DNA of 59,205 bases, taken from assembly GCA_018715595.1 (NCBI GenBank), contig DVLI01000012.1:1-59205 (forward strand), in the 5' to 3' direction. A program made the translations under genes and the position numbers. Below are positions 1-8,668 of the stretch, piece by piece. A model generated the notes under the pieces. It made no database searches and was not told the origin of the DNA. It was given only the letters and a program-made list of their open reading frames with translations. This stretch comes from Candidatus Caccoplasma merdavium. Lineage in GTDB: Bacteria; Bacteroidota; Bacteroidia; Bacteroidales; UBA11471. Every line of letters starts with the position of its first letter. The stretch's first letter is position 1.

Positions 1-510
1 TGCTCGGCGGCTTTGCGGAACCAGTAGACGGCTTGTGCGGAATCTTTTGTGACCCCTTGGCCTTTGCCATAGCAGTATCCGAGGTTGTTTTGGGCTGCGG
101 CATTTCCCTGCTCGGCGGCTTTGCGGTACCAGTTGACGGCCTGTGTGTAATCCTTGGTGACTCCTTGGCCTTTGCCATAGCAGTATCCGAGAAAATATTG
201 CGCTGTGCCATTTCCCTGCTCTGCGGCTTTGCGGTACCAGTCGGCGGCCTGTGCGTAGTCTTTTGAGACTCCTCGGCCGTATTCATAGCAGAATCCAAGC
301 CTGAATTGAGCTGCGGTATCTCCTTGTTCTGCGGCTTTGCGGTACCAACTGACGGCCTGTGCGTAATCTTGTGTCACGCCTTGACCGTCGTAATAACAAT
401 CTCCGAGGTTGTTTTGGGCCGTAGCATAACCTTGCTCAGCCGCTTGACGGAAACAGTTGACGGCTTTTGCATAATCTTGCGTCACACCATCGCCGTTGTA
501 ATAGCGCAGG
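1..510 (-). repeat. 108-bp tandem repeat encoding Sel1 units
   Basis: A unit beginning near CTGCTCGGCGGCTTTGCGG recurs about every 108 bp (near 1, 110, 216, 322 and, more diverged, 430). Each unit encodes one 36-residue Sel1 repeat on the minus strand. The units nearest the window edge are the most alike, consistent with recent expansion. The array continues beyond the window. Confidence 0.8.
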
Positions 511-1817
511 CCGATGTTGTAGAGTGTCTCGGAGTCGTCTTGCAGGGTGAAGTCGAGGGGAAGTACCTGCCCCTCTTCGACGGTGATGCGCTGCTCGATG
601 GGGGCGCAGCCCGCCTTGGTGAGGGTGAAGGTGTGGTCGCCGATGAGTACGTCGGTGTAGATGTTGGGGGTTGTGCCCGGGAGGGTTACGCCGTCGATGG
701 CCACGGTGGCACCGCTCGGTCGGGTGCTTACGTTGAGCGAGCCGTAGCGGGGTACGGGAGCCGCCAGGTCGATGTGCCGCTGTTCACCCGCTGCGATTTC
801 GACAGTCTGCCGGGTGGGGTAGTGTGACGCCTTGCGTGCCTCGATGGTGTAGAGCCCGGTCGTCAGTCGGCCGCTCCATCGGCCGTTTCCTTTCCGTTCG
901 TCATTGACATAAATATCGGCATCGCCGGCCGCCGTGATGGTCGTCAGGGCGAAGTTGGGCGGCAACGTGGCCCGCACGGGCTGTGTCGACCCGTCGCCCG
1001 GCACGGTGATGTCGAGGGCGTGGTTCTTATATTCGGCCCGCTTGAACAGCAGCCGGTGTTGCCCTGGAACAAGACGTTTGGTGGTGAACGGCGTGGTGCC
1101 GGCCGACTCGTAATCGCCGTCGATATACACCTCGGCGCCGGTCGGGTCCGATTCGATTTGCAGCAGACCGTAGGCCGGCCGCAAGGTCACTGCCATCTCT
1201 TTCTTGGTGTTGCCCATGTCGATTTGTCCCACCTCGGGCTCGTGCAGGGCGGCCGATACGCGATAGGTGTGTTTGCCATATTTGAGGAAGACGGTCACTT
1301 CGTCGTTTTCCACCTCATAGGGCACCTCGTCGATGCTCACCTCGGCGTTGGAGGGGGAGACCTTCATCACCAAATATTGCCCGCCGGCACTCTCCTGCAC
1401 GACGGTCGTCACCCGACCGGTAGCCAGCACCATCTCGTAGGTGCGCCCCGCCTCGATGGATATGGGGTAGAAATAGTCGCGTAACACGCCCAATTGCGGG
1501 TGAGAAATGGTGATTTTGCGGGATTTGGGCGGCACATACACCCATATCTCGCCGGCACGTTGGGTCGTGCCCACGATACCCAGCATGCCGCCGTCGAAGA
1601 CGAAGTCGGTTTCGGTGGTAACGACTTTTATGAGGGCGGCCGTTTCGTTGTTCTGGTCTTTTTTCAGTGTGCCGGCGGTGTTGGCCGTGAGGTCGGTCTC
1701 CAACAGGCGGAAACTTTTCACCGAGATGTTCTGAGCCGACAAGCCAGTGCCGGAGAGTCCGAAAATAATCAGAAGAATAAAAACAAGTCCTCTTTGGGAT
1801 ATTCTTGTGTGAGCCAT
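1..1817 (-). CDS. PEGA-domain and Sel1-repeat secreted protein (3' part cut by window edge)
   Basis: The reading frame starts at ATG 1817 and stays open to the window edge, so the C-terminus is missing; about 605 codons are present. The N-terminus (MAHTRISQRGLVFILLIIFG, then LSGTGLSAQ) is a signal peptide. Around the middle are at least two PEGA-type segments (LLQIESDPTGAEVYIDGD and LNVSTRPSGATVAIDG). The C-terminal part is a run of Sel1-like repeats of 36 residues with the core AxxWYRKAAEQGNxxAQ..LGxCYxxGxGV, encoded by 108-bp tandem units. PEGA and Sel1 modules are protein-interaction or scaffold folds; an outer-surface or periplasmic adaptor role is inferred. No catalytic motif is visible. 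Family assignment is firm, function unknown. Confidence 0.85.
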   Translation of the reverse strand, partial: MAHTRISQRGLVFILLIIFGLSGTGLSAQNISVKSFRLLETDLTANTAGTLKKDQNNETAALIKVVTTETDFVFDGGMLGIVGTTQRAGEIWVYVPPKSRKITISHPQLGVLRDYFYPISIEAGRTYEMVLATGRVTTVVQESAGGQYLVMKVSPSNAEVSIDEVPYEVENDEVTVFLKYGKHTYRVSAALHEPEVGQIDMGNTKKEMAVTLRPAYGLLQIESDPTGAEVYIDGDYESAGTTPFTTKRLVPGQHRLLFKRAEYKNHALDITVPGDGSTQPVRATLPPNFALTTITAAGDADIYVNDERKGNGRWSGRLTTGLYTIEARKASHYPTRQTVEIAAGEQRHIDLAAPVPRYGSLNVSTRPSGATVAIDGVTLPGTTPNIYTDVLIGDHTFTLTKAGCAPIEQRITVEEGQVLPLDFTLQDDSETLYNIGLRYYNGDGVTQDYAKAVNCFRQAAEQGYATAQNNLGDCYYDGQGVTQDYAQAVSWYRKAAEQGDTAAQFRLGFCYEYGRGVSKDYAQAADWYRKAAEQGNGTAQYFLGYCYGKGQGVTKDYTQAVNWYRKAAEQGNAAAQNNLGYCYGKGQGVTKDSAQAVYWFRKAAE

Positions 1818-2560
1818 GTTGCTGAGTCTAAATCCTTTGTTGGGTGCGGTTTTGGGTGCGACCGCACCTCATGTGCAAAAATAGAATGTTTTCACAAATT
1901 TACAAAATTTCACCGAGAAGCAATTTTTGTTTTTGTCATTCCCCTTTTCTGCCATTCCCCACATGATGGGGAATCCACAAAACGCCCTCTTTCACACCAC
2001 TGGATTCCCGCTCCGTGGCGGGAATGACAGAGGGGTCGCAGGAATGGCAAAAGGGTGTCATTCCCCGCATGATGGGGAATCCATGGGGTTTTTTGTTCAT
2101 TCTTCTCTTCGGTGAGAAGAACGAACCAAGAAGAACCGCCGCCCGGTATCGGGCTTTTTCGCTCGGTCGCCGACGCCTCGCTCGGGGGCTGCGGAACTCG
2201 CTGCGCTCACACAGTCCTCGCCCTCTTTCCGCTCTCGGCTGCCGCCCTCCCTGCCCGATAAGGGCGTTTTTTTCTTTTTTCCCTATTTGCGCGTATTTGC
2301 TTGTATCCCTTTTGTTCCCTTCACCCTTTTCCCTTGAAGGGTGAGGGTACTGTTATTCCCTGCTCGACGGGGAATCCATAAAACGACCTTTTTCACACCA
2401 CTGGATTCCCGCTCTGTGGCGGGAATGACAGAAAGAAACGCCCGGAATGACAGAGAGGAGTGGCGGAATGATACAGAGAGAGGAACGCTCGGGAATGACA
2501 GGGGGCACCCGGAATGATTGAGAGAAGGGGCGGGAATGAAGACGCTCGGAATGACAAATG
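1818..2560. repeat. Gene-free stretch with hairpin repeats (GGGGAATCC / GGAATGAC family)
   Basis: No convincing gene lies here. The stretch holds several palindromic units: ATTCCCCACATGATGGGGAAT near 1956, GGATTCCCGCTCCGTGGCGG followed by GAATGAC near 2002, ATTCCCCGCATGATGGGGAAT near 2060, ATTCCCTGCTCGACGGGGAAT near 2355, and GGATTCCCGCTCTGTGGCGG plus GAATGAC near 2402. A run of irregularly spaced GGAATGA(C/T) motifs follows from about 2418 to 2553. Open frames across the region follow these repeats and look spurious. Confidence 0.75.
2057..2286 (+). repeat. 230-bp dispersed repeat, copy 1
   Basis: This stretch is nearly identical to 12138-12366, with only scattered substitutions (for example GCATGATGGGG versus GCTTGACGGGG, CGGTCGCCG versus CAGACGCCG) and small length changes. 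It opens with an ATTCCCC/GGGGAAT hairpin, contains a GC-rich core (GCCCGGTATCGGGC, GCTCGGGGGCTGCGGAACTC) and ends in a GCCCGATAAGGGC hairpin followed by a T tract. No transposase or plausible protein is encoded. Both copies sit between genes. Confidence 0.9.
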
Positions 2561-2564
2561 ACGC

Positions 2565-2633
2565 GGCTCGGCATAGTCAATGATGAAAACGTTGTTTTCT
2601 CCTTGCCTCTGCGCTCGCCTTTCACTATCTTTG
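2565..2633 (+). promoter_or_regulatory. Promoter module (TTGC-N19-TATCTTTG) for the DEAD-box helicase
   Basis: The -33-like TTGC is at 2603-2606 and the -7 element TATCTTTG at 2626-2633, separated by exactly 19 nt, close to the Bacteroidota consensus TTTG-N19-TAnnTTTG. The upstream block (GCGGCTCGGCATAGTC, then GAAAACGTTGTTTTC) recurs at three other loci in the window. The helicase start codon lies 22 nt after the -7 element, which supports ATG 2656. Confidence 0.75.
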
Positions 2634-2655
2634 TCCCTCGAAAAAAAAAGTAAAT

Positions 2656-4122
<1,467 letters not shown>

Positions 4123-4131
4123 ATATTCTGT

Positions 4132-4181
4132 AACGACAAGAAGGGGCTGCTTCCCCCGGGAAGCAGCCCCTTCTTGTCGTT
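4132..4181. terminator. Bidirectional intrinsic terminator
   Basis: A perfect inverted repeat has AACGACAAGAAGGGGCTGCT as the left part of its arm, the complementary right arm, and a minimal loop. It lies between the convergent helicase and lipoprotein genes and can serve both. Confidence 0.85.
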
Positions 4182-4197
4182 AGATGCTTGAATATAT

Positions 4198-4761
4198 TTA
4201 TTCAAAACGGATTGTGATGTTTTCCCCACCCACGCTATGTGCCAGTCCAGCAGGATTGTCGATGTGTCCTATTCGAGTGTAGCTATATGGACTCGAGAAA
4301 GTCTTGTAAAATAAGACCAGGCAGTCGTTGCCCCACAGCATGATGTCTCCTGCGTAGATGGTTCCCGGTTGATAAGAGTCGGTGGGCAGGCTTTGCGGCA
4401 GGTAGTAAAACTTTTCATTACCGGCGTGTTCTTCCATTACAACCGTCATCGGGAGTAGTGCTTTGAGTGCAGTGGTGGTAGGGGTGTTTTCGAGTATGGC
4501 GGTAAAAGTGGCATTGCCTATTTTTACATGCATCATATTGGTCTCGGTTGGGACGTCATCTTCATTGTTGTCATTCCCTTCGGGGTTTTCTACATCGCTG
4601 TCTCCTGCCGAACTTTCGTTGCCAATGTTTTCATCTGGGGTGGAAGTTGGCGTTGTCTGAGTCGGGGTATCCGAGGGCATAGGGGGCTCGTCGGTCGAAC
4701 AGGCAATGGTACCTGCCGACAAACATACGACGAACAACAGAATGGAGAGTCGGTTTTTCAT
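4198..4761 (-). CDS. Putative lipoprotein of unknown function
   Basis: The product is 187 residues. It starts with a lipoprotein signal (MKNRLSILLFVVCLSAGTIA) whose Cys21 follows the lipobox. Residues 22-75 are a Ser/Thr/Pro/Asp/Glu-rich linker (PSDTPTQTTPTSTPDENIGN and onward), the kind of spacer seen in surface-exposed Bacteroidales lipoproteins. The remaining ~110 residues form a compact domain beginning MHVKIGNATFTAILENTPT; this resembles cyclophilin-like (DUF4822/DUF3237-like) folds, but that is only an impression. The gene starts 5 nt after the stop of the upstream acetyltransferase, so the two are probably co-transcribed. Confidence 0.75.
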   Translation of the reverse strand: MKNRLSILLFVVCLSAGTIACSTDEPPMPSDTPTQTTPTSTPDENIGNESSAGDSDVENPEGNDNNEDDVPTETNMMHVKIGNATFTAILENTPTTTALKALLPMTVVMEEHAGNEKFYYLPQSLPTDSYQPGTIYAGDIMLWGNDCLVLFYKTFSSPYSYTRIGHIDNPAGLAHSVGGENITIRFE

Positions 4762-4766
4762 GGCAA

Positions 4767-5327
4767 TTATATTTTTATGTTGCGGATAAATCGAGCCGGA
4801 TTCCCGGCATAAATCGCATTGGCAGGAACATCTTTTGTGACAACCGAACCGGCGCCCACAATAGCATTTTCACCCACCGTGATGCCGGGCAAGACGATGG
4901 CGCCGGCGCCTATCCAAGCGTTGCGTTTGATGACAATGGGGCGAGTGTAGACGTTGTGTCGCAAATGAGGCTCTTCGGGGTGATTTTCTGTGATGAGACA
5001 TACTTGCGGGCCGATGAAAACATCATCTTCGAGTGTGATGCCACCTCGGTCGAGAAAGGTGCACCCCGAGTTGATAAAGACATTTTTCCCTAATCGGGTA
5101 AATCGGCCAAATACGGTGTGGAAAGGAAGGAATATACGCACCGTGTCGTCGATGTGGCTGTCTGTGAGCCGACCGAGAATCTCTCGAACCTCTTCGTCGG
5201 TGTGAGGTTTGTTGTTGAGTTCATTGACAAGTTTCAGTCCCGACTCGAAGGCTTCCTGTAACAAGTAATAGTCGGGGTCATTTTCGAGAATCAGTTCGCC
5301 TGCTCTCATTCTTTCAAAAATATCCAT
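4767..5327 (-). CDS. Hexapeptide-repeat sugar O-acetyltransferase (Maa/LacA-like)
   Basis: The product transfers an acetyl group from acetyl-CoA to a sugar hydroxyl. It contains an N-terminal Maa-type segment (MDIFERMRAGELI) and left-handed beta-helix hexapeptide repeats (FINSGCTFLDRGGITLEDDV, IGAGAIVLPGITVGENAIVG, AGSVVTKDVPANAIYAGNPA). The frame opens upstream to ATG 5381, but a TAnnTTTG promoter (minus strand, 5352-5359) lies inside that extension, and family members begin at the MDIFERM position; hence start 5327, giving 186 residues. The acceptor sugar cannot be read from sequence. Confidence 0.88.
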   Translation of the reverse strand: MDIFERMRAGELILENDPDYYLLQEAFESGLKLVNELNNKPHTDEEVREILGRLTDSHIDDTVRIFLPFHTVFGRFTRLGKNVFINSGCTFLDRGGITLEDDVFIGPQVCLITENHPEEPHLRHNVYTRPIVIKRNAWIGAGAIVLPGITVGENAIVGAGSVVTKDVPANAIYAGNPARFIRNIKI

Positions 5328-5351
5328 GTTTTTTTTGTAGAAGTTGCGAAG

Positions 5352-5381
5352 CAAAAGTAGAAAGCTCGGTTTATTTACCAA
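5352..5381 (-). promoter_or_regulatory. Promoter of the acetyltransferase-lipoprotein pair
   Basis: On the minus strand, TACTTTTG (5352-5359) matches TAnnTTTG, with TTGG (5378-5381) 18 nt upstream as a -33-like element. Transcription would begin just before ATG 5327, which decides that start. Confidence 0.6.
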
Positions 5382-5481
5382 GTAGACATGTTACAGAAAG
5401 AAAGCCCTCAATTACTGTTTTTTTTTGATTGAATAGTATTCATTGCCAAGTTGGCTCGATTTATTTTTACGGCTAAAATAA

Positions 5482-5510
5482 GGCGGGCCGCTTTCGTAAA
5501 GCGGCCCGCC
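5482..5510 (-). terminator. Intrinsic terminator after the S46 peptidase gene
   Basis: The hairpin GGCGGGCCGCTTT / AAAGCGGCCCGCC has a 3-nt loop and is followed on the minus strand by an A/T-rich tract (TTATTTTAGCC). It lies 26 nt beyond the stop of the minus-strand peptidase gene. Confidence 0.8.
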
Positions 5511-5535
5511 GTGTGATTGACGAGAGGAAACGTCT

Positions 5536-7695
5536 TTATCGTATGATGGTCATTTCGTCGATGAGGTTCTGTGCGCCGGCATATTTGTCGATGATGAAGA
5601 GAATGTATCGTATGTCGACGTTGATGCAGCGTTGCAGGTCTTTCTCAAAGACGATGTCGCCGCTCATGGCTTCCCAGTTGCCGTCGAAGGCGGCGCCGAT
5701 GAGTTCACCCTTGGCGTTGATGACAGGGCTGCCCGAGTTGCCGCCCGTGATGTCGTTGTTGCTCAGGAAGCAGCAGGGCAGGTCGCCGTTGGCCATGGCA
5801 TACTCGCCGAAGTCCTTTTTGAGAATGAGCTCTTTGAGCTTGGCCGGTACCACAAATTCCCAGTTGTCGGGGTCTTCTTTTTCGAGAATGCCGCGTTGGG
5901 TGGTGTAGTAGCGGTAGTCGACACCGTCGGCCGGGGAGTAGGGCAGCACGTTTCCGTAGGTGAGACGTATGGTGAAGTTGGCATCGGGATAGGTGGGGGC
6001 ATCACCGGCCATGTCGAGCAGACCTTTGATATACACCTTCTTGGCGCGGGTGAGGCGGTCGCTCAGCGGTTTGCGCTCGGCCGCCAGTTCGAGCGACTTC
6101 TCGATGTAGGCGTTGCGCAGGGCAACCATGAGGTCGTTTTCGAGCGTCTTGGCCGAGGGCTTTTTGCAGAATTTCTCGAAGTTGGCCTGGCTGGCGAATA
6201 CCGATTTCTCGAAAGCGGCGTCGACATAGCGGTCGATGTCGCCCTTGAATTTCTTGTCGATGAGGTCGAAGATGGCGATGCGTTCACCCTCGGGCACGGC
6301 ATCGCGGTAGGCTTTCAGCATGGCTTTGGCCACCCGGCGGTCGACTTGTGCGTTGTAGTCTTTGTCGGCAAATTGGGCGTAGTTCTCTTTCAGTATCGTC
6401 ATCAGGGAGTCGACACGCGGTTGGTTTTTCTCTTTGAGGGCTTTTATCAAGGCGGCCGTGGGAGGTACCTGGGTATATTCGATGGCGATGGCCACGCCTT
6501 CGAGCAGTTGGTAATAGGCGAGATTGACGGCCGACATTTCGTCCATGACGGCGGCGATGCTGTCGAGGGCGGCGATGTACTCGGGGTGGTTGTTGGCGCG
6601 GGCCCATTGGCGCAAAGCCTCTTCGCCCGCTTGTTTTTCGCCGATGACGTTCAACTTGTCGATGCCGCGGTTCATGCCGATGGCGTTTTTATGATAGTTG
6701 CTCGAACGGGCGTATTTGCTGGCATATTGTATGCGCACGGCAGGGTCGGCCAGCATCTCGTCGAGCAACTCGGCCTGACGCACTCCCCGCATGGCGATGC
6801 GGGTGGCATTCACTACGTCGCGCATGTCTTTTACCTCCCAGGAGGTGTAGTAGCGGTTGGTCGTCCCGGGGAAACCCATAATCATGGTATAGTCGTTCTC
6901 GGTTACCCCTTTGAGCGAGATGTTGAAGTAACGTTTGGGTTTCATCGGCACGTTGTCGGCGCTGTACTCGGCCGGTTTGCCGTCGGGTGAGGTGTAGACG
7001 CGGAAGAGCGAGAAGTCGCCCGTGTGGCGCGGCCACATCCAGTTGTCGGTGTCGGCCCCGAATTTGCCTATCGACGAGGGGGGAGCGCCTACCATGCGTA
7101 TGTCGTTGTAGACGGTGATGGTGAACATGAAGTACCGGTTGCCGCCGTAGAACGGTTTGATGACTACTTCGGTGAAGGGGTTTTCGGCCAGGAATTTCTC
7201 GCCGGCCATTTTACGGGCCTGTTTGTTGAGAAATGCGGCGTTGTAGGCATTCATCTCGTCGCCCGACTCTTCGACGGCCTTGTCGATGGAGTCGGTCACC
7301 TCGACGATTTTCTCGATAAACCGCACTTGCAGTCCCGGGGTGGGCAGCTCATCTTTCTTGCTCATGGCCCAGAATCCGTCGGTGAGGTAGTCGTGCTCGA
7401 CCGTGCTGTGTTGTTGTATGGCGTCGTAACCGCAGTGGTGGTTGGTGAGAATCAGTCCTTCGGAGGAGATGATTTCGCCGGTGCAACCGCCGCCGAAGAT
7501 GACTACGGCGTCTTTCATCGAGGTGCTGTCGGGGTTGTAGATGTCGTCGACATCGATGAGCAGACCGGCCTTTTTCAGCTGTTCGCTGTTTTGCTGTTTG
7601 AGGAAGGGCAGGAGCCACATGCCTTCATCGGCCATGGCCGGCGAGAGGGCGAGGGTTGCGGCAAGGAGGGTTGCCAATCTTTTTCTTAACTTCAT
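5536..7695 (-). CDS. dpp7: S46 family dipeptidyl-peptidase, DPP7-like
   Basis: This is a periplasmic serine exopeptidase that removes dipeptides from peptide N-termini, used by Bacteroidota to feed on protein. The 719-residue length is normal for family S46. It has a signal peptide (residues 1-22), the catalytic His motif NHHCGYD (85-91), the Asp-region motif NWMWPRHTGDFSLFR, and the catalytic Ser in GGNSGSPV (Ser654). Eighteen residues after that Ser is Gly672, in AFDGNWE. In the family, Gly at this position marks DPP7 (hydrophobic P1) and Arg marks DPP11 (acidic P1), so DPP7-type specificity is inferred. It starts 47 nt after the SDR gene on the same strand and may be read through from that operon. 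A terminator follows. Confidence 0.93.
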   Translation of the reverse strand: MKLRKRLATLLAATLALSPAMADEGMWLLPFLKQQNSEQLKKAGLLIDVDDIYNPDSTSMKDAVVIFGGGCTGEIISSEGLILTNHHCGYDAIQQHSTVEHDYLTDGFWAMSKKDELPTPGLQVRFIEKIVEVTDSIDKAVEESGDEMNAYNAAFLNKQARKMAGEKFLAENPFTEVVIKPFYGGNRYFMFTITVYNDIRMVGAPPSSIGKFGADTDNWMWPRHTGDFSLFRVYTSPDGKPAEYSADNVPMKPKRYFNISLKGVTENDYTMIMGFPGTTNRYYTSWEVKDMRDVVNATRIAMRGVRQAELLDEMLADPAVRIQYASKYARSSNYHKNAIGMNRGIDKLNVIGEKQAGEEALRQWARANNHPEYIAALDSIAAVMDEMSAVNLAYYQLLEGVAIAIEYTQVPPTAALIKALKEKNQPRVDSLMTILKENYAQFADKDYNAQVDRRVAKAMLKAYRDAVPEGERIAIFDLIDKKFKGDIDRYVDAAFEKSVFASQANFEKFCKKPSAKTLENDLMVALRNAYIEKSLELAAERKPLSDRLTRAKKVYIKGLLDMAGDAPTYPDANFTIRLTYGNVLPYSPADGVDYRYYTTQRGILEKEDPDNWEFVVPAKLKELILKKDFGEYAMANGDLPCCFLSNNDITGGNSGSPVINAKGELIGAAFDGNWEAMSGDIVFEKDLQRCINVDIRYILFIIDKYAGAQNLIDEMTIIR

Positions 7696-7742
7696 AAGGT
7701 TTTGTTTTTAGTGCGTATGTTCGGTTATAAAATATGCGGATT

Positions 7743-8600
7743 TCAGGACAGGTATTTCTTGACGATTTTCTCGGTCTCGTCCCACAAGGTTTGACGCATG
7801 GGGTGTTCGGTGTATTTGGCCGATAGTGGTTTTACCCGGCAACTGGCGTTGAACGTTCCCGTGCGGCCTTCGGCTTCGGGCGAAAGCAGCAGGCCGATGG
7901 CCGTGGCGGCTCCTTGCCGGGGGGTGCGAATGAACGGCCTGAAAAAGAGGTCGCACAGGGTGTCGATGACCGGGTTGTGCATCTTGATGATGTTGGTCGA
8001 CACGATACCCGGGTCGGCGGCGTTTACGGTGATGCCTTGCTCTTTGAGCCGGTCGGCCAGTTCGAGGGTAAACAGGGTGAGGGCCAGTTTGGTGTTGCTG
8101 TATATGGGAATGCGCCAGAAGCTGCCTTTCCGGCCGCGGGTGAAGAAGTCGGGCAACTCGATGTGGCCGATGGCGTAGGTGCACGATACCATGTTGACGA
8201 TGCGGCTTCCGCGGTGCAGGAGCGGGAGCAGCTTGCGGGTGAGCAGGTAGGGGGCGACGTAGTTGACGCTGGTTGTGCGCGCCAGACCGTCGACGGTCTC
8301 GATGTGACGGGGGTCGAGGGTGCCGGCATTGTTCATGAGCAGGTCGATGGGGGTGTTGCGTTGCAGGAGCTCTTCGGCCAGACGGTTTACCGAGGCCAGA
8401 GAACAGAGGTCGACCTGCATGATTTCGATGGCTTTGTTCCCGCTCTGTTCGATGATAGAGCGGCGCACGGGCTCGGCTTTCTCGGGGTTGTAGCAGACCA
8501 TGACGACCGGATATCCTGCGGCCGCTACGGCCCGGGTGATTTCCCGGCCCATGCCACCGTCGGCACCGGTAATGACTGCGATATTTTTTTTCATTTTCAT
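7743..8600 (-). CDS. Short-chain dehydrogenase/reductase, candidate hydroxysteroid dehydrogenase
   Basis: This is an NAD(P)-dependent SDR of 285 residues. The glycine motif TGADGGMG follows the start MKMKKNIAVI, NNAG lies in the middle, a Ser sits in the MVSCTYAIG segment, and YSNTK supplies the YxxxK catalytic pair. An upstream ATG (8738) would add 46 arginine-rich residues and overlap the preceding gene, so start 8600 is chosen. It lies 68 nt after the Old Yellow Enzyme gene and two genes after a steroid 5-alpha-reductase homologue. That neighbourhood suggests oxidation or reduction of a steroid 3-hydroxyl (3-beta-HSDH role), an inference from context. General retinol-dehydrogenase-like SDR activity is the alternative. 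Confidence 0.9.
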   Translation of the reverse strand: MKMKKNIAVITGADGGMGREITRAVAAAGYPVVMVCYNPEKAEPVRRSIIEQSGNKAIEIMQVDLCSLASVNRLAEELLQRNTPIDLLMNNAGTLDPRHIETVDGLARTTSVNYVAPYLLTRKLLPLLHRGSRIVNMVSCTYAIGHIELPDFFTRGRKGSFWRIPIYSNTKLALTLFTLELADRLKEQGITVNAADPGIVSTNIIKMHNPVIDTLCDLFFRPFIRTPRQGAATAIGLLLSPEAEGRTGTFNASCRVKPLSAKYTEHPMRQTLWDETEKIVKKYLS

Positions 8601-8668
8601 GATTGTGCGTCTTGGACGGCATTTCCTCCTGCGGGGCGAGAGGCGCGTTGCCCGACGTCGTGTGTGAT

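Noticed and set aside
1..510. Regularly spaced repeats that could suggest a CRISPR array
   Set aside because: The 108-bp period is in frame with a long coding sequence and the repeats encode Sel1 units; there is no spacer/repeat alternation and no cas gene.
2057..2286. Insertion sequence
   Set aside because: At 230 bp it is too short, has no transposase frame and no clear long terminal inverted repeats; kept as an unclassified dispersed repeat.
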